A stretch of 64,000 nucleotides of DNA. It comes from Candidatus Rikenella faecigallinarum (lineage in GTDB: Bacteria > Bacteroidota > Bacteroidia > Bacteroidales > Rikenellaceae). Both the position numbers and the translations under genes were made by a program. The notes beneath the pieces were generated by a model. The model had not been told where the DNA came from and did no database searches. It saw only the letters and a list, made by a program, of their open reading frames with translations. Shown here piece after piece: positions 51,113 through 60,601 of this stretch (its first letter is position 1; each line of letters begins with the position of its first letter). The DNA lies in contig DXHL01000037.1 in NCBI GenBank assembly GCA_019113395.1, positions 1 to 64,000 of the forward strand, read 5' to 3'.

Positions 51113-53245
51113 ATGAAAAGACCACTGCTGGGGCTGATGGCCCTGACACTGACACTGGCCGCTCCGTTGCGTTCGGCAGCCGACGAGGGGATGTGGCTGC
51201 TGCCGTTCATCGAGAAGCTCAACATCGAGCAGATGAAGGCCAAAGGGCTTCGTTTGGATGCCAAGGATATTTACGACCTGAACCACACTTCGCTCAAGGA
51301 TGCGATTGTGATTTTCGGTGGGGGGTGCACCGGTGAGATTATCTCGCCCAACGGGCTGATTGCCACCAATCACCACTGCGGTTACGGGGCGATTCAGCAG
51401 CACAGTACCGTCGAACACGACTACCTGAAGGACGGTTTCTGGGCCGCCACGCAGGACGAAGAGTTGCCGACTCCGGGACTGGCCGTTACGTTTATTCGCG
51501 AGATACGGGATGTAACGTCCGAAGTACTGGCCAAGGTGAAACCGGGAATGAGTGAAACTGAGCGTGCTGCGGCCATCGGGAAAGCCACCGACAAGATTGT
51601 GAAGGCCAACAGCAATGACAAAGAGTTCCGCGGCGCACGCGTGGTGGCCATGTTCGGCAGGAACCAGTATCTGCTGTTCGTCACCGAAACGTTTAACGAT
51701 GTCCGCATGGTCGGGGCACCGCCGTCGTCCATCGGCAAATTCGGCGGCGACACCGACAACTGGATGTGGCCGCGTCACACGGGTGACTTCTCGCTGTTCC
51801 GCGTTTACGCTTCGCCCGACAACAAACCGGCGGCCTACTCGGAAGAGAACGTACCCTACAAGGCTCCAAAACACCTGGAGATTTCGTTGAAAGGGTACAA
51901 AGAGGGGGACTATGCCATGATTATGGGTTTCCCGGGCAGCACCAACCGCTACATGACCACCTACGAGATTGACCAGGTGCTCGAACAGGACAACCCGATT
52001 CGTATCTTCGTGCGCGGCGAACGCCAGAAACTGCTCTGGGAAGACATGATGGCCGACCCGAAGATTCGCATCCAGTACTCCAGCAAATATGCCCGTTCGT
52101 CGAACTACTGGAAGAACTCGATAGGGATGAGCCGCGGGCTGCGCAAACTGGACGTCCGCGGCAAAAAAGCGGCACAACAGGCTGCCTTCACCGAATGGGT
52201 CAATGCCGACCCGGCCCGTCAGGCCAAGTATGGTGAGGCGCTGGCGCTGATTGACAGCGCCGTGCAACAGCGCAGTGCCGCTGCCCGCGTACAGCAGTTT
52301 ATGAACGAAGCCCTGCGCACCGGGGTAGAAAGTTTCACCCTCGGAGCCTACATCAATACCATCCTGAACAACCAGAAAGACGATGCCAAAGCAGCAGAGA
52401 CCATCCGCAAGATGGGCACGGCTTTCTTCAAGGATTACAGCCCCTCGACCGACCGCAAGGTGACCCTCCGCATGCTGCAAATCTTTGCCGACAGCATCTC
52501 GACAGCCGACGAACCGTCGTTCTTTGCGGCCGTTCGCCCGGACATTGCCGGGTATGCCGCAACGCTGGCCGATAAGTCGCTGCTGACCGACACGACCCGC
52601 TTTTACGCCGCCCTCGAAAACTTCGACCGCGCCCAATGGGCTGCCGACCCGGCCGTCGTGGCTGCCGCCTCGGTGGCTGCCAAAGACCTCGAGCTGAGAA
52701 GCAACGCCCTGACCCCTGCGGCTGAGAAATTTGCCCGTGGCCATCGGCTCTGGGTGGCCGGGCTCCTCGAGATGAACCCCGACAAGGCCTTCGCTCCGGA
52801 TGCCAACTTCACGCTGCGTCTGACCTACGGACAGGTGCTGCCCTACTGGGCTGCCGATGCCGTCTTCTACAACTACTTCACCACCCTGAAGGGCGTGATG
52901 GAGAAAGAGGACCCGAACAACCCCGACTTTATCGTTCCGGCACGCCTCAAAGCGTTGTACGAAGCCAAAGACTTCGGCGAATATGCCGTGGATGGCGAGG
53001 TACCGGTGGCCTTCCTCACCAACAACGACATCACGGGCGGTAACTCGGGCAGCGGCGTGCTCGATGCCGACGGCCGCCTGATAGGGCTCGCCTTCGACGG
53101 CAACTGGGAAGCCATGAGCGGCGACATCGCCTTCGAACCCGACGTACAACGCACCATTGCCGTGGATATTCGCTACGTGCTCTTCATCATCGACAAGTAT
53201 GCCGGGTGCCGCCGACTGATTGACGAAATGACCATCGTGCGGTAG
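51113..53245 (+). CDS. S46 family serine peptidase (dipeptidyl-peptidase 7/11 family)
   Basis: CTGEIISPNGLIATNHHCGYGAIQQHS and ITGGNSGSGVLDADGRLIGLAFDGNWEAMSGD. Confidence 0.95.
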   Translation: MKRPLLGLMALTLTLAAPLRSAADEGMWLLPFIEKLNIEQMKAKGLRLDAKDIYDLNHTSLKDAIVIFGGGCTGEIISPNGLIATNHHCGYGAIQQHSTVEHDYLKDGFWAATQDEELPTPGLAVTFIREIRDVTSEVLAKVKPGMSETERAAAIGKATDKIVKANSNDKEFRGARVVAMFGRNQYLLFVTETFNDVRMVGAPPSSIGKFGGDTDNWMWPRHTGDFSLFRVYASPDNKPAAYSEENVPYKAPKHLEISLKGYKEGDYAMIMGFPGSTNRYMTTYEIDQVLEQDNPIRIFVRGERQKLLWEDMMADPKIRIQYSSKYARSSNYWKNSIGMSRGLRKLDVRGKKAAQQAAFTEWVNADPARQAKYGEALALIDSAVQQRSAAARVQQFMNEALRTGVESFTLGAYINTILNNQKDDAKAAETIRKMGTAFFKDYSPSTDRKVTLRMLQIFADSISTADEPSFFAAVRPDIAGYAATLADKSLLTDTTRFYAALENFDRAQWAADPAVVAAASVAAKDLELRSNALTPAAEKFARGHRLWVAGLLEMNPDKAFAPDANFTLRLTYGQVLPYWAADAVFYNYFTTLKGVMEKEDPNNPDFIVPARLKALYEAKDFGEYAVDGEVPVAFLTNNDITGGNSGSGVLDADGRLIGLAFDGNWEAMSGDIAFEPDVQRTIAVDIRYVLFIIDKYAGCRRLIDEMTIVR

Positions 53246-53375
53246 GGAACGCCTCCCAGCCCACGATGCTATTATCCTGCGCCCGTTCCGCCATAAGGCG
53301 GAACGGGCGCACTGTTTTCGGCAGCTTCCGCACCGCCCCGAACCAACCGAACAAAATAAGTGTTAGCTTTGTCCT

Positions 53376-54392
53376 ATGATGGAACGCTCGATACTCCTTA
53401 TTTATACCGGCGGAACCATCGGGATGAAGACCAATCCCGAAACAGGCTCCCTGGCCCCGTTCGACTTCGGCCAAATCGACACCGAAGTGCCCGAGTTGCG
53501 CAAATTCGGCGTACGGATAGAGACCATCACCTTCGACCCGGTTATCGACTCGTCGAACGTGAGCCCTACGGAATGGATACGGTTGGCGGAGGTCATCCGC
53601 GACCACTACGAACACCACGACGGTTTTGTGGTACTCCACGGCACCGACACCATGGCCTATACCGCCTCGGCACTGAGTTTCATGATGGAGAACCTGGCCA
53701 AACCGATTATCTTCACCGGGAGCCAGATACCGATAGGTGTCCTGCGGACGGACGGACGCGAAAACCTGATTTCGGCCATCGAGATAGCGGCAGCCGGCGA
53801 GGTGCCCGAGGTCTGCATCTACTTTCAGAACAGCCTGCTGCGCGCCAACCGCACGATAAAGTACAACGCCGAACACTTCAACGCCTTCCGCAGCCCCAAC
53901 TACCCGCCGTTGGCCGAGGCCGGCATCACCATCAAATACAACACCCCTTATATAAGGAAAGTGGACAGTTTTCTGCCGTCACTCAAGGTGAATACCTCGC
54001 TGGAGACCCGTGTGGCGGTCATTCGTATCTTTCCGGGTTTGCAACCCGAGATTTTTCGGGCGATGCTGGGCATCGAGGCTCTTCGCGGCGTGGTACTGGA
54101 GACCTACGGGGCAGGCAACGCCCCGACCGAACCGTGGTTTGTGGAGGCAGTGGCGGAGACCGTCCGCCGCGGCGTCGTGGTCATCAACGTCACGCAATGT
54201 GCCGCAGGGAGCGTGGACATGGCCCTCTACGACACGGGGCGTGCGCTGCTCAAGGCCGGCGTGGTCAGCGGACGCGACATGACCACCGAAGCCGCCCTGG
54301 CCAAACTGATGTACCTGCTGGGCGAGGCGCTCCCCCCAAGCCAACTCGAACACTACCTCCATACCCCCATCCGCGGCGAAATCACCCTCTAA
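53376..54392 (+). CDS. ansA: Type I asparaginase
   Basis: ILLIYTGGTIGMKTN, VVLHGTDTMAYTASALSFM, TGSQIPIGVLRTDGRENL. Confidence 0.94.
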   Translation: MMERSILLIYTGGTIGMKTNPETGSLAPFDFGQIDTEVPELRKFGVRIETITFDPVIDSSNVSPTEWIRLAEVIRDHYEHHDGFVVLHGTDTMAYTASALSFMMENLAKPIIFTGSQIPIGVLRTDGRENLISAIEIAAAGEVPEVCIYFQNSLLRANRTIKYNAEHFNAFRSPNYPPLAEAGITIKYNTPYIRKVDSFLPSLKVNTSLETRVAVIRIFPGLQPEIFRAMLGIEALRGVVLETYGAGNAPTEPWFVEAVAETVRRGVVVINVTQCAAGSVDMALYDTGRALLKAGVVSGRDMTTEAALAKLMYLLGEALPPSQLEHYLHTPIRGEITL

Positions 54393-54439
54393 TCGGGGGG
54401 TTCGGCAAGTGCGGCAAAAGCGAGAAATTTGCCCGAATG

Positions 54440-54470
54440 TTGTGCACTCCAAATATTTATTCTAACTTTA
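54440..54470 (+). promoter_or_regulatory. Putative promoter of tRNA-Ser
   Basis: TTG (54440) - 20 nt - TAACTTTA, one mismatch to TAnnTTTG. Confidence 0.35.
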
Positions 54471-54480
54471 ACGCGTTAAA
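54467..54480. repeat. 14-bp perfect palindrome
   Basis: TTTAACGCGTTAAA. Confidence 0.8.
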
Positions 54481-54588
54481 ACGGCTCCGTAACCCGCATC
54501 ACCATGGGGGCTATGACAAAGGACTTGGCAAGTAACTTTTTGACAATCAATTTACTGCCGGGCAACTTGAAGCCGCATATCACACCAG

Positions 54589-54676
54589 GGAGGAATGTCC
54601 GAGTGGTCGAAGGAGCACGCCTGGAAAGTGTGTATACCTCAAAAGGGTATCAAGGGTTCGAATCCCTTTTCCTCCG
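54589..54676 (+). tRNA. tRNA-Ser(GGA)
   Basis: Acceptor GGAGGAA/TTCCTCC, anticodon loop CTGGAAA, long variable arm. Confidence 0.93.
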
Positions 54677-54827
54677 CAACGCCTTGCGATAGGCGGGTCC
54701 GCACACAACGCGCCCCTGCGCTTCCGACAAGGCACACCATCCGCAGGCTCAACAGCCCTGCACCTGCTCACAACACTAACAAACGACACACACAAACAAA
54801 AACAACTAATCAAATTTTACCGTCACT

Positions 54828-55640
54828 ATGAAAAAACTTCTGACAATCGTGTCCATGGTAGGTCTGCTGACCTTCGGCACCGCGAACCTGTACGCTCAAG
54901 ATGCCGCTGATTCGGCTGCTGCAGCGCAGACCGAGCAGACTGCTGTTACTCCGGCCACTCCGGCTACGGCAGACGCAGCAGTTGCTGCTGAAGAAGACCT
55001 GGGCGGTCAACCGATGCACCAGGCTCTGAAGCAAAAATTCATCGAAGGTGGGGTGCCCTGGATGGCGCCGATTCTGCTCTGCTTGGTGCTGGGTCTTGCC
55101 ATCGTGATAGAACGCGTTATCTATCTGAACCTTGCCACTATCAATACCAAAAAACTGCTTGAGAAAGTCGAAAACGCACTGAACAACGGTGGTGTTGAAG
55201 CAGCTAAAGAAGTTTGCCGCAATACCCGTGGTCCGGTTGCCTCGATCTTCTACCAGGGTCTCGACCGCGCCGGCGAAGGCCTTGACGTAGTGGAAAAATC
55301 CGTCGCTTCATACGGGTCGGTTCAGGCAGGTCGTCTTGAAAATGGTTTGACTTGGATTTCACTCTTTATCGCGCTCTCTCCGATGTTGGGCTTCTTGGGA
55401 ACGGTAGTCGGTATGATTCAGGCTTTCGATGCCATCGAAGCTGCCGGTGATATCGCTCCGAGTCTGGTTGCCGGTGGTATGAAGGTGGCCCTGTTGACGA
55501 CCGTGGGTGGTTTGATCGCAGCCATGATTCTGCAGTTGTTCTACAACTATCTGTTGGCTAAGATCGACGGTCTGGTGATCTCGATGGAAGACGCCTCCAT
55601 TTCGCTGGTAGATATCCTGACGAAATATTTGAAAAAATAA
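54828..55640 (+). CDS. MotA/TolQ/ExbB proton channel family protein with signal-peptide-like and Ala-rich N-terminus
   Basis: VERVIYL-type TM1, ALSPMLGFLGTVVGMIQAFDAIEAAG, VALLTTVGGLIAAM. Confidence 0.92.
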   Translation: MKKLLTIVSMVGLLTFGTANLYAQDAADSAAAAQTEQTAVTPATPATADAAVAAEEDLGGQPMHQALKQKFIEGGVPWMAPILLCLVLGLAIVIERVIYLNLATINTKKLLEKVENALNNGGVEAAKEVCRNTRGPVASIFYQGLDRAGEGLDVVEKSVASYGSVQAGRLENGLTWISLFIALSPMLGFLGTVVGMIQAFDAIEAAGDIAPSLVAGGMKVALLTTVGGLIAAMILQLFYNYLLAKIDGLVISMEDASISLVDILTKYLKK

Positions 55641-55683
55641 GTAACCAGCGTTCTCTGTAACGCGTTTTCGGAAAGACAAAAAC

Positions 55684-56109
55684 ATGAAGTACCTTTCAAT
55701 AATTAAATACGCACTGCTGATTGTCTCCACCGTGCTGGTGATCATCGGAACCGTTACATTCTCGGACGTTGCCGAGGTGAACTCGGGGCTGGATACGATG
55801 CTGATCTGGGGGCTTGTTATGGTGGTGCTTGCCGTTGTGGCGGTGATCCTGATGCCGCTGCTTGGCGTAGCGCAAAACCCCAAAAGCGCCAAACGCGCTT
55901 TGGTAGGCTTGGGAGCATTAGTGGTTGTCGTGCTTGTCTCCTATGCATTGGCAACCGACGAGCCGATCAAGTTGGCAAGCGGCAAAGTGATGGACGATTC
56001 GTTCGACCTGATATTCAGCGATACCGCGTTGTGGGCCTTGTATATCACGTTTGCGGGAGTGATCATCAGCATCCTTGCCACTGAATTTTATAAAGTCTTT
56101 AAAAAATAA
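55684..56109 (+). CDS. Small multi-TM membrane protein in exbBD-like operon
   Basis: Four hydrophobic segments; tightly placed between ExbB and ExbD genes. Confidence 0.7.
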   Translation: MKYLSIIKYALLIVSTVLVIIGTVTFSDVAEVNSGLDTMLIWGLVMVVLAVVAVILMPLLGVAQNPKSAKRALVGLGALVVVVLVSYALATDEPIKLASGKVMDDSFDLIFSDTALWALYITFAGVIISILATEFYKVFKK

Positions 56110-56120
56110 CCGGTCGCACG

Positions 56121-56696
56121 ATGGCTAGAAAAACTCCAGAAATTAATTCCGGTTCGATGGCCGATATCGCGTTCCTGTTGCTCATCTTCTGGCTGGTGAC
56201 AACCTCCATGAATGTCGATTCGGGCATTGCGCGGAAGTTGCCTCCTCTGGTCGAGCAGGAAAACGACCCCGGGATGGACGCCCGTGAGCGGAATGTGCTC
56301 ATGGTGTTTGTCAGTGGTAATAACCAGTTAATGGTTGCAGGTCAACGTATGGACATTAGTGGATTGTGTGAAAAAGCCAAAGCTTTTATCACCAATCCAA
56401 CTAACGACCCCAGTATGCCGGAAAAAGAGATGACCGAGATCCCTCTGCTGGGTAATTACCCGGTAAGCAAGGGTCTGATTTCTCTCCAGAACGACCGCAG
56501 TACCAGCTACGACACGTACATACAAGTACAGAATGAATTGACCAAGGCTTTTAACGAGGCTAAGAACGAGTTGGCTCTCCAAAGATTTGGCCGTCCGCTC
56601 GAAGACTTGAGTGACGCACAGAAACAGGCGGTCAATAAGGCTATTCCCGTTAAGATTTCCGAAGCTGAACCACGCGATTTGACAGGAGGGAGGTAA
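56121..56696 (+). CDS. ExbD/TolR family biopolymer transporter
   Basis: PEINSGSMADIAFLLLIFWLVTTSMNVDSGIARKLPPL. Confidence 0.92.
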   Translation: MARKTPEINSGSMADIAFLLLIFWLVTTSMNVDSGIARKLPPLVEQENDPGMDARERNVLMVFVSGNNQLMVAGQRMDISGLCEKAKAFITNPTNDPSMPEKEMTEIPLLGNYPVSKGLISLQNDRSTSYDTYIQVQNELTKAFNEAKNELALQRFGRPLEDLSDAQKQAVNKAIPVKISEAEPRDLTGGR

Positions 56697-56701
56697 TTGT
56701 T

Positions 56702-57187
56702 ATGGCACAGATCAAAAGAAAAGGTTCTAAAGAGACCCCGGCATTATCCACTTCTTCGCTTCCCGATATCGTATTCATGGCCCTCTTTTTCTTCATGGCC
56801 ACTACTACGATGCGTGAGGCGGAGTTGAAGGTGCAGGTAACTGCGCCTCAAGCCAGCGAAGCGCAAAAACTCGAAAAAAAATCGTTGGTCAGCTACATCT
56901 ACGTAGGGCCGCCCACCAAGGCTCTGGCTGCTCAGTTTGGGACGGCTCCGCGTATCCAGCTGAATGGGGCTTACAGCTCCCTGACGAACATCACTGAGTT
57001 CATCGCTTCCGAACGCGATAAATTGAGCGAAAAAGACCGTCCCGATATGACGGTCAGCCTCAAAATCGACGCTGCGACGAAGATGGGGATGGTAACGGAC
57101 ATTAAGCAGGAGCTTAGACGTGCCAATGCGCTCTCCATCAGCTATGCCGCTGCGAAAGACAAGGGCAACAGCAACCAAAGTTTGTAA
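56702..57187 (+). CDS. ExbD/TolR family biopolymer transporter (second copy)
   Basis: STSSLPDIVFMALFFFMATTTMREAELKVQVTAP. Confidence 0.9.
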   Translation: MAQIKRKGSKETPALSTSSLPDIVFMALFFFMATTTMREAELKVQVTAPQASEAQKLEKKSLVSYIYVGPPTKALAAQFGTAPRIQLNGAYSSLTNITEFIASERDKLSEKDRPDMTVSLKIDAATKMGMVTDIKQELRRANALSISYAAAKDKGNSNQSL

Positions 57188-57279
57188 TTTCCCTATGCTG
57201 ACGGGGAGGATGACGACTTTTGGCACCAGCTATACTGTTGCTGACGTTATTCTCTTTTGACAGGCATATGTATCTTCTA

Positions 57280-57322
57280 CAGGGGTCGGATGTAATCATA
57301 CATCCGACCCCTGTTATTTTTT
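57280..57322 (+). terminator. Intrinsic terminator of the exbBD-like operon
   Basis: CAGGGGTCGGATGTA ATCA TACATCCGACCCCTG followed by TTATTTTTT. Confidence 0.85.
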
Positions 57323-57426
57323 AGAGGGGGGGGACTGGACAGAATACCAAGTATGGCCCCTATTCACGCAATTTCTTTTGATTGCTGTTTCTTCTGATTG
57401 GTAGACAGACCACCCATCAAGACAGC

Positions 57427-57467
57427 AGCGTGGGGCGAGAACAATGTGTTCTCACCCCACGTTGCAT
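57427..57467. repeat. Hairpin downstream of deoC
   Basis: GCAGCGTGGGGCGAGAAC AATGT GTTCTCACCCCACGTTGC (imperfect). Confidence 0.6.
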
Positions 57468-57485
57468 ACTATCTTCAAAGGGACA

Positions 57486-58334
57486 CTACTCCACCATCGG
57501 TACCAAGGCATCGACCAAGCGGCTGGCACCAATACGGAACAACAACGGGTTTAGCCACTCTTCGCCCAGTTCCTGCGCCACAATCGTCCGGTAGAGCAGC
57601 GCTTCCTGCGGAGTGCGAATGCCACCCGCTACCTTTATACCCACTTTTCGGGAGCAGGAGCGCTCGAAATCCCGTATGGCGCGACACATGACCACGGCAG
57701 CCGCAGGAGTGGCTGATATGGGCGTTTTTCCGGTCGAGGTTTTGATAAAATCGGCTCCCGCCTCCATGGCAATCATCGCCGCCCGGTAGATAATTTCAGG
57801 GTCGGCCAGCGAGCCGGTCTCCAAGATGACCTTCAGGAGGGCATCACCGCCAATCTCTTCACGCATCATGGCCAGCTCGCTTTCCGCCAGGTCGTAATCA
57901 CCCGAGAGCATTGCCCCGACATTGATAACGACATCGATTTCGTCGGCCCCGTTTTCAATGGCCATGGCACACTCGAGCATCTTCACCTCGAGATAGGTCT
58001 GTCCCGACGGGAAAGCACCGCAGACTGCTGTAATCGCGATGTTTTCGGCCGGAGAGTCGGCAGGTACCTCGGCCAAGACCACTCCGACGGCATCGACCAG
58101 CGACGGATAGACGCAAATGGAGGCTACAGGAGGAAGCCCGCGCTGTGTCAGTTCGATGGCATGGCGGGTAAAGAGCGAGACGCTGCGGGGCGAATCGGTC
58201 TCCTTGAGGGTCGTATAGTCGGTCGAGGCAAGGCAGGCAAGCAGCGCATCGCGCGAGGCATATTGAGGTGTGGCGGCAGCTTGGGTAGCCTGTTCGATTT
58301 TTCGGGCTACGAGCGCCATGTCGATGTTTTTCAT
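57486..58334 (-). CDS. deoC: Deoxyribose-phosphate aldolase
   Basis: AVCGAFPSGQT, GADEIDVVINVGAMLSGDY, ADFIKTSTGK, KVGIKVAGGIRT. Confidence 0.96.
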   Translation of the reverse strand: MKNIDMALVARKIEQATQAAATPQYASRDALLACLASTDYTTLKETDSPRSVSLFTRHAIELTQRGLPPVASICVYPSLVDAVGVVLAEVPADSPAENIAITAVCGAFPSGQTYLEVKMLECAMAIENGADEIDVVINVGAMLSGDYDLAESELAMMREEIGGDALLKVILETGSLADPEIIYRAAMIAMEAGADFIKTSTGKTPISATPAAAVVMCRAIRDFERSCSRKVGIKVAGGIRTPQEALLYRTIVAQELGEEWLNPLLFRIGASRLVDALVPMVE

Positions 58335-58523
58335 GTCGGAGAGAATTACGCTGATTACAAAGATAGCGGAAAAGGGGATTTTTTGTGCAGGGCAGACCGA
58401 AAAGGGAGAGGCTGCCGGCAAGAGGCATCCCAATGACGGGGAAGAGATACTCAATCGGGGTAGGGTCGCTCGGGAAAATCCGGAAACAGCATCGGCTGAG
58501 TTATGGCAACGAGCGCCCCTCCA

Positions 58524-58566
58524 AAAAGCAGTGGGGTTCGGACTCCCTCGGGAATCCGAACCCCAC
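58524..58566 (-). terminator. Intrinsic terminator of the rubrerythrin gene
   Basis: Minus strand GTGGGGTTCGGA ... TCCGAACCCCAC followed by TGCTTTTT. Confidence 0.75.
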
Positions 58567-58660
58567 TTTCCATATATTGCCTTTTTGTAAGCCTAATCAA
58601 AAGGGCCGACAGTCGGGGAGCATGGAGCGGTCAAAGGCCACGCCTCCCGAGTGGAGAAAA

Positions 58661-59215
58661 CTACTTTTTGAAGTAACGGTTGTAGAGGCCTTCGAAACCT
58701 TTACCATGACGGGCTTCGTCCTTGCACATTTCGTGTACGGTGTCATGGATGGCATCCAGCCCCAGCTCTTTGGCACGGGTAGCGATGCGTTTTTTGTCTT
58801 CGCAGGCACCGGCTTCCGCTTCCATACGGGCTTTGAGATTGGTTTTGGTGTCCCAAACCACTTCGCCGAGCAGTTCGCAGAAACGCGACGCGTGGTCAGC
58901 CTCTTCAAGGGCATAACGTTTGAAGGCTTCGGCAATCTCGGGATACCCTTCGCGGTCAGCCTGACGGCTCATGGCCAGGTACATACCCACTTCGGTACAT
59001 TCGCCCTCGAAGTGCGCTTTCAGACCGTCCCATACCTCTTTGTCCACGCCTTTGGCTACGCCAATCACGTGTTCATCGACAAAGTGCAGGGCACCTTCCT
59101 GTTCGACGTATTCCTTGAATTTTTCTTTCGGTTGTTTACACTGCGGGCAGATTTCGGGTGCTTCCTCACCCTCGTGGATGTAACCGCAGACGGTGCAGAT
59201 GAATTTCTTTTTCAT
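58661..59215 (-). CDS. Reverse rubrerythrin (N-terminal rubredoxin + ferritin-like domain)
   Basis: [10 protein letters not shown]...[11 protein letters not shown] rubredoxin knuckles at the N-terminus, then EXXH-type diiron motifs EEADHASRF and DEARHGKGF. Confidence 0.92.
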   Translation of the reverse strand: MKKKFICTVCGYIHEGEEAPEICPQCKQPKEKFKEYVEQEGALHFVDEHVIGVAKGVDKEVWDGLKAHFEGECTEVGMYLAMSRQADREGYPEIAEAFKRYALEEADHASRFCELLGEVVWDTKTNLKARMEAEAGACEDKKRIATRAKELGLDAIHDTVHEMCKDEARHGKGFEGLYNRYFKK

Positions 59216-59246
59216 TGCTTGTTTTGGTTAATGGGTTAATGGTTAT

Positions 59247-59705
59247 TTATTGCGTTACTGTTATGGTTTTTCGTTCGCTCGGCCGCCGCGAGGTGTCGCA
59301 GCGACAGGCAGCACACAAGCCGCGATAGTAGAGTTGCGTTTCGCGGAGGGCATACCCTTCGGGCAGAGCCGGCAACTCGGGCAGCGCACTAAAAGGAATA
59401 TCATAAAGCGTGCCACACTCCTCGCAGTAGAAGTGGCCATGGAGGGTCGTATCTCCGTCGAAACGCGCCTCGCGCGGGTCGATGGTGAGTTGTGTCACTG
59501 CCCCCTGCTGAACCAGGAGGGCCAGCGTGTTGTAGACGGTTGTTTTCGAAAGGGTTGGGATTTGCGGAGCCAGGGCAGCGTAAATCTCGTCGGCCGTCGG
59601 ATGGGTACGGTGGGTAGCCAGATAGTCCAATACCGCCATCCGTTGGAGGGAGGGTCGGATGCCGTGCTTTTTGAGGAGAGATGCTGTATTGGAAAGGGCT
59701 TGCAC
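59247..59705 (-). CDS. Fur family transcriptional regulator (PerR-like)
   Basis: LKKHGIRPSLQRMAVLDYLATHRTHPTADEIYAAL, HGHFYCEECGTLYDI. Confidence 0.92.
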   Translation of the reverse strand: MQALSNTASLLKKHGIRPSLQRMAVLDYLATHRTHPTADEIYAALAPQIPTLSKTTVYNTLALLVQQGAVTQLTIDPREARFDGDTTLHGHFYCEECGTLYDIPFSALPELPALPEGYALRETQLYYRGLCAACRCDTSRRPSERKTITVTQ

Positions 59706-59936
59706 CGTTTTTTGTATTGATTACAATTTTATAACGAACACAAATATACGGATATTTTTCGAATGAGCAAATATTTTTGGGGAGGGGAGTGGGAGTTGTG
59801 TGTTTTGAAGAAGTCACGCAAGAAAACAGAGAAATAGGACAAATATTTGCATTATTTAACCGAATTTTATATATTTATCGCAACCACACCTTAGATTGGT
59901 GCGATTTTCTTCTTATTCACCCAAAACATCCACGTT

Positions 59937-60578
59937 ATGAAACGACTCACAGCATTTGGTTTAGCGGCTTGTTTTGCGATGATGGCAGGACAGGCGTTCG
60001 CTCAGGCGGGTTCCGCGGCGGACGGGAGACTGGAAACAGCGTTGACGGAGGCAGTGGTAAGCCGTGTCGAGAATCCGATAGTCTTTTCGACTCGGGACAC
60101 GCTGTTTGCGCTCTCACTACCAACCGATGAAAAGCCCGAAATCTATCTCCATATCACCGTGGGCAAGAATGGCAAGGTGAAAGAAAAAATGACCCGCGTC
60201 AATGCCAACCACATCGGAGCCAATGTAGCGCCTGTGTTTGCAGAGGCGACAAAGGAGCTGCGCATAGACCGCGCCCTGCTGGCCGGGGTGAGCGGACGCG
60301 ACACCGCAGTGATGGTCACCATCCCTCTCGCCTACCAGTGCGTGCTGGATACCGTTAGCAAAGCGTGGCCCGATGCGAGTGAAAAGGCTCTGAACGTCCT
60401 TTACAGGCCCTATACATACTTTGAACATCCGAAAGTTCCACTCAATACCCGCGCTACACGCGAAGAGACCATGGAGGGTTGGGCACGAGGCGGCTACTCA
60501 AGTGCACTGTCCAGCTATAGGCTCTCAGAGCCAACTCCAATTTGGTACTATATGGCCTTCATAGCCAATAAAGAATAA
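59937..60578 (+). CDS. Small secreted protein, TonB-C-like core possible (paralog A)
   Basis: Signal peptide; VVSRVENPIVFSTRDTLFALSLPTDEKPEIYLHITVGKNGKVKEKMTRVNANHIGANVAP. Confidence 0.75.
   Translation: MKRLTAFGLAACFAMMAGQAFAQAGSAADGRLETALTEAVVSRVENPIVFSTRDTLFALSLPTDEKPEIYLHITVGKNGKVKEKMTRVNANHIGANVAPVFAEATKELRIDRALLAGVSGRDTAVMVTIPLAYQCVLDTVSKAWPDASEKALNVLYRPYTYFEHPKVPLNTRATREETMEGWARGGYSSALSSYRLSEPTPIWYYMAFIANKE
60051..60377 (+). repeat. Near-identical DNA block, copy 1
   Basis: First 95 bp (GCAGTGGTAAGCC...GAAATCTA) identical to 60698 onward; the rest differs at scattered sites. Confidence 0.9.
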
Positions 60579-60601
60579 TCACCCCCTAAAGACGAGACAC
60601 A

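Noticed and set aside
51056-53149. 697-aa minus-strand ORF opposite the S46 peptidase
   Set aside because: Antisense to a clear peptidase gene; composition typical of shadow frames.
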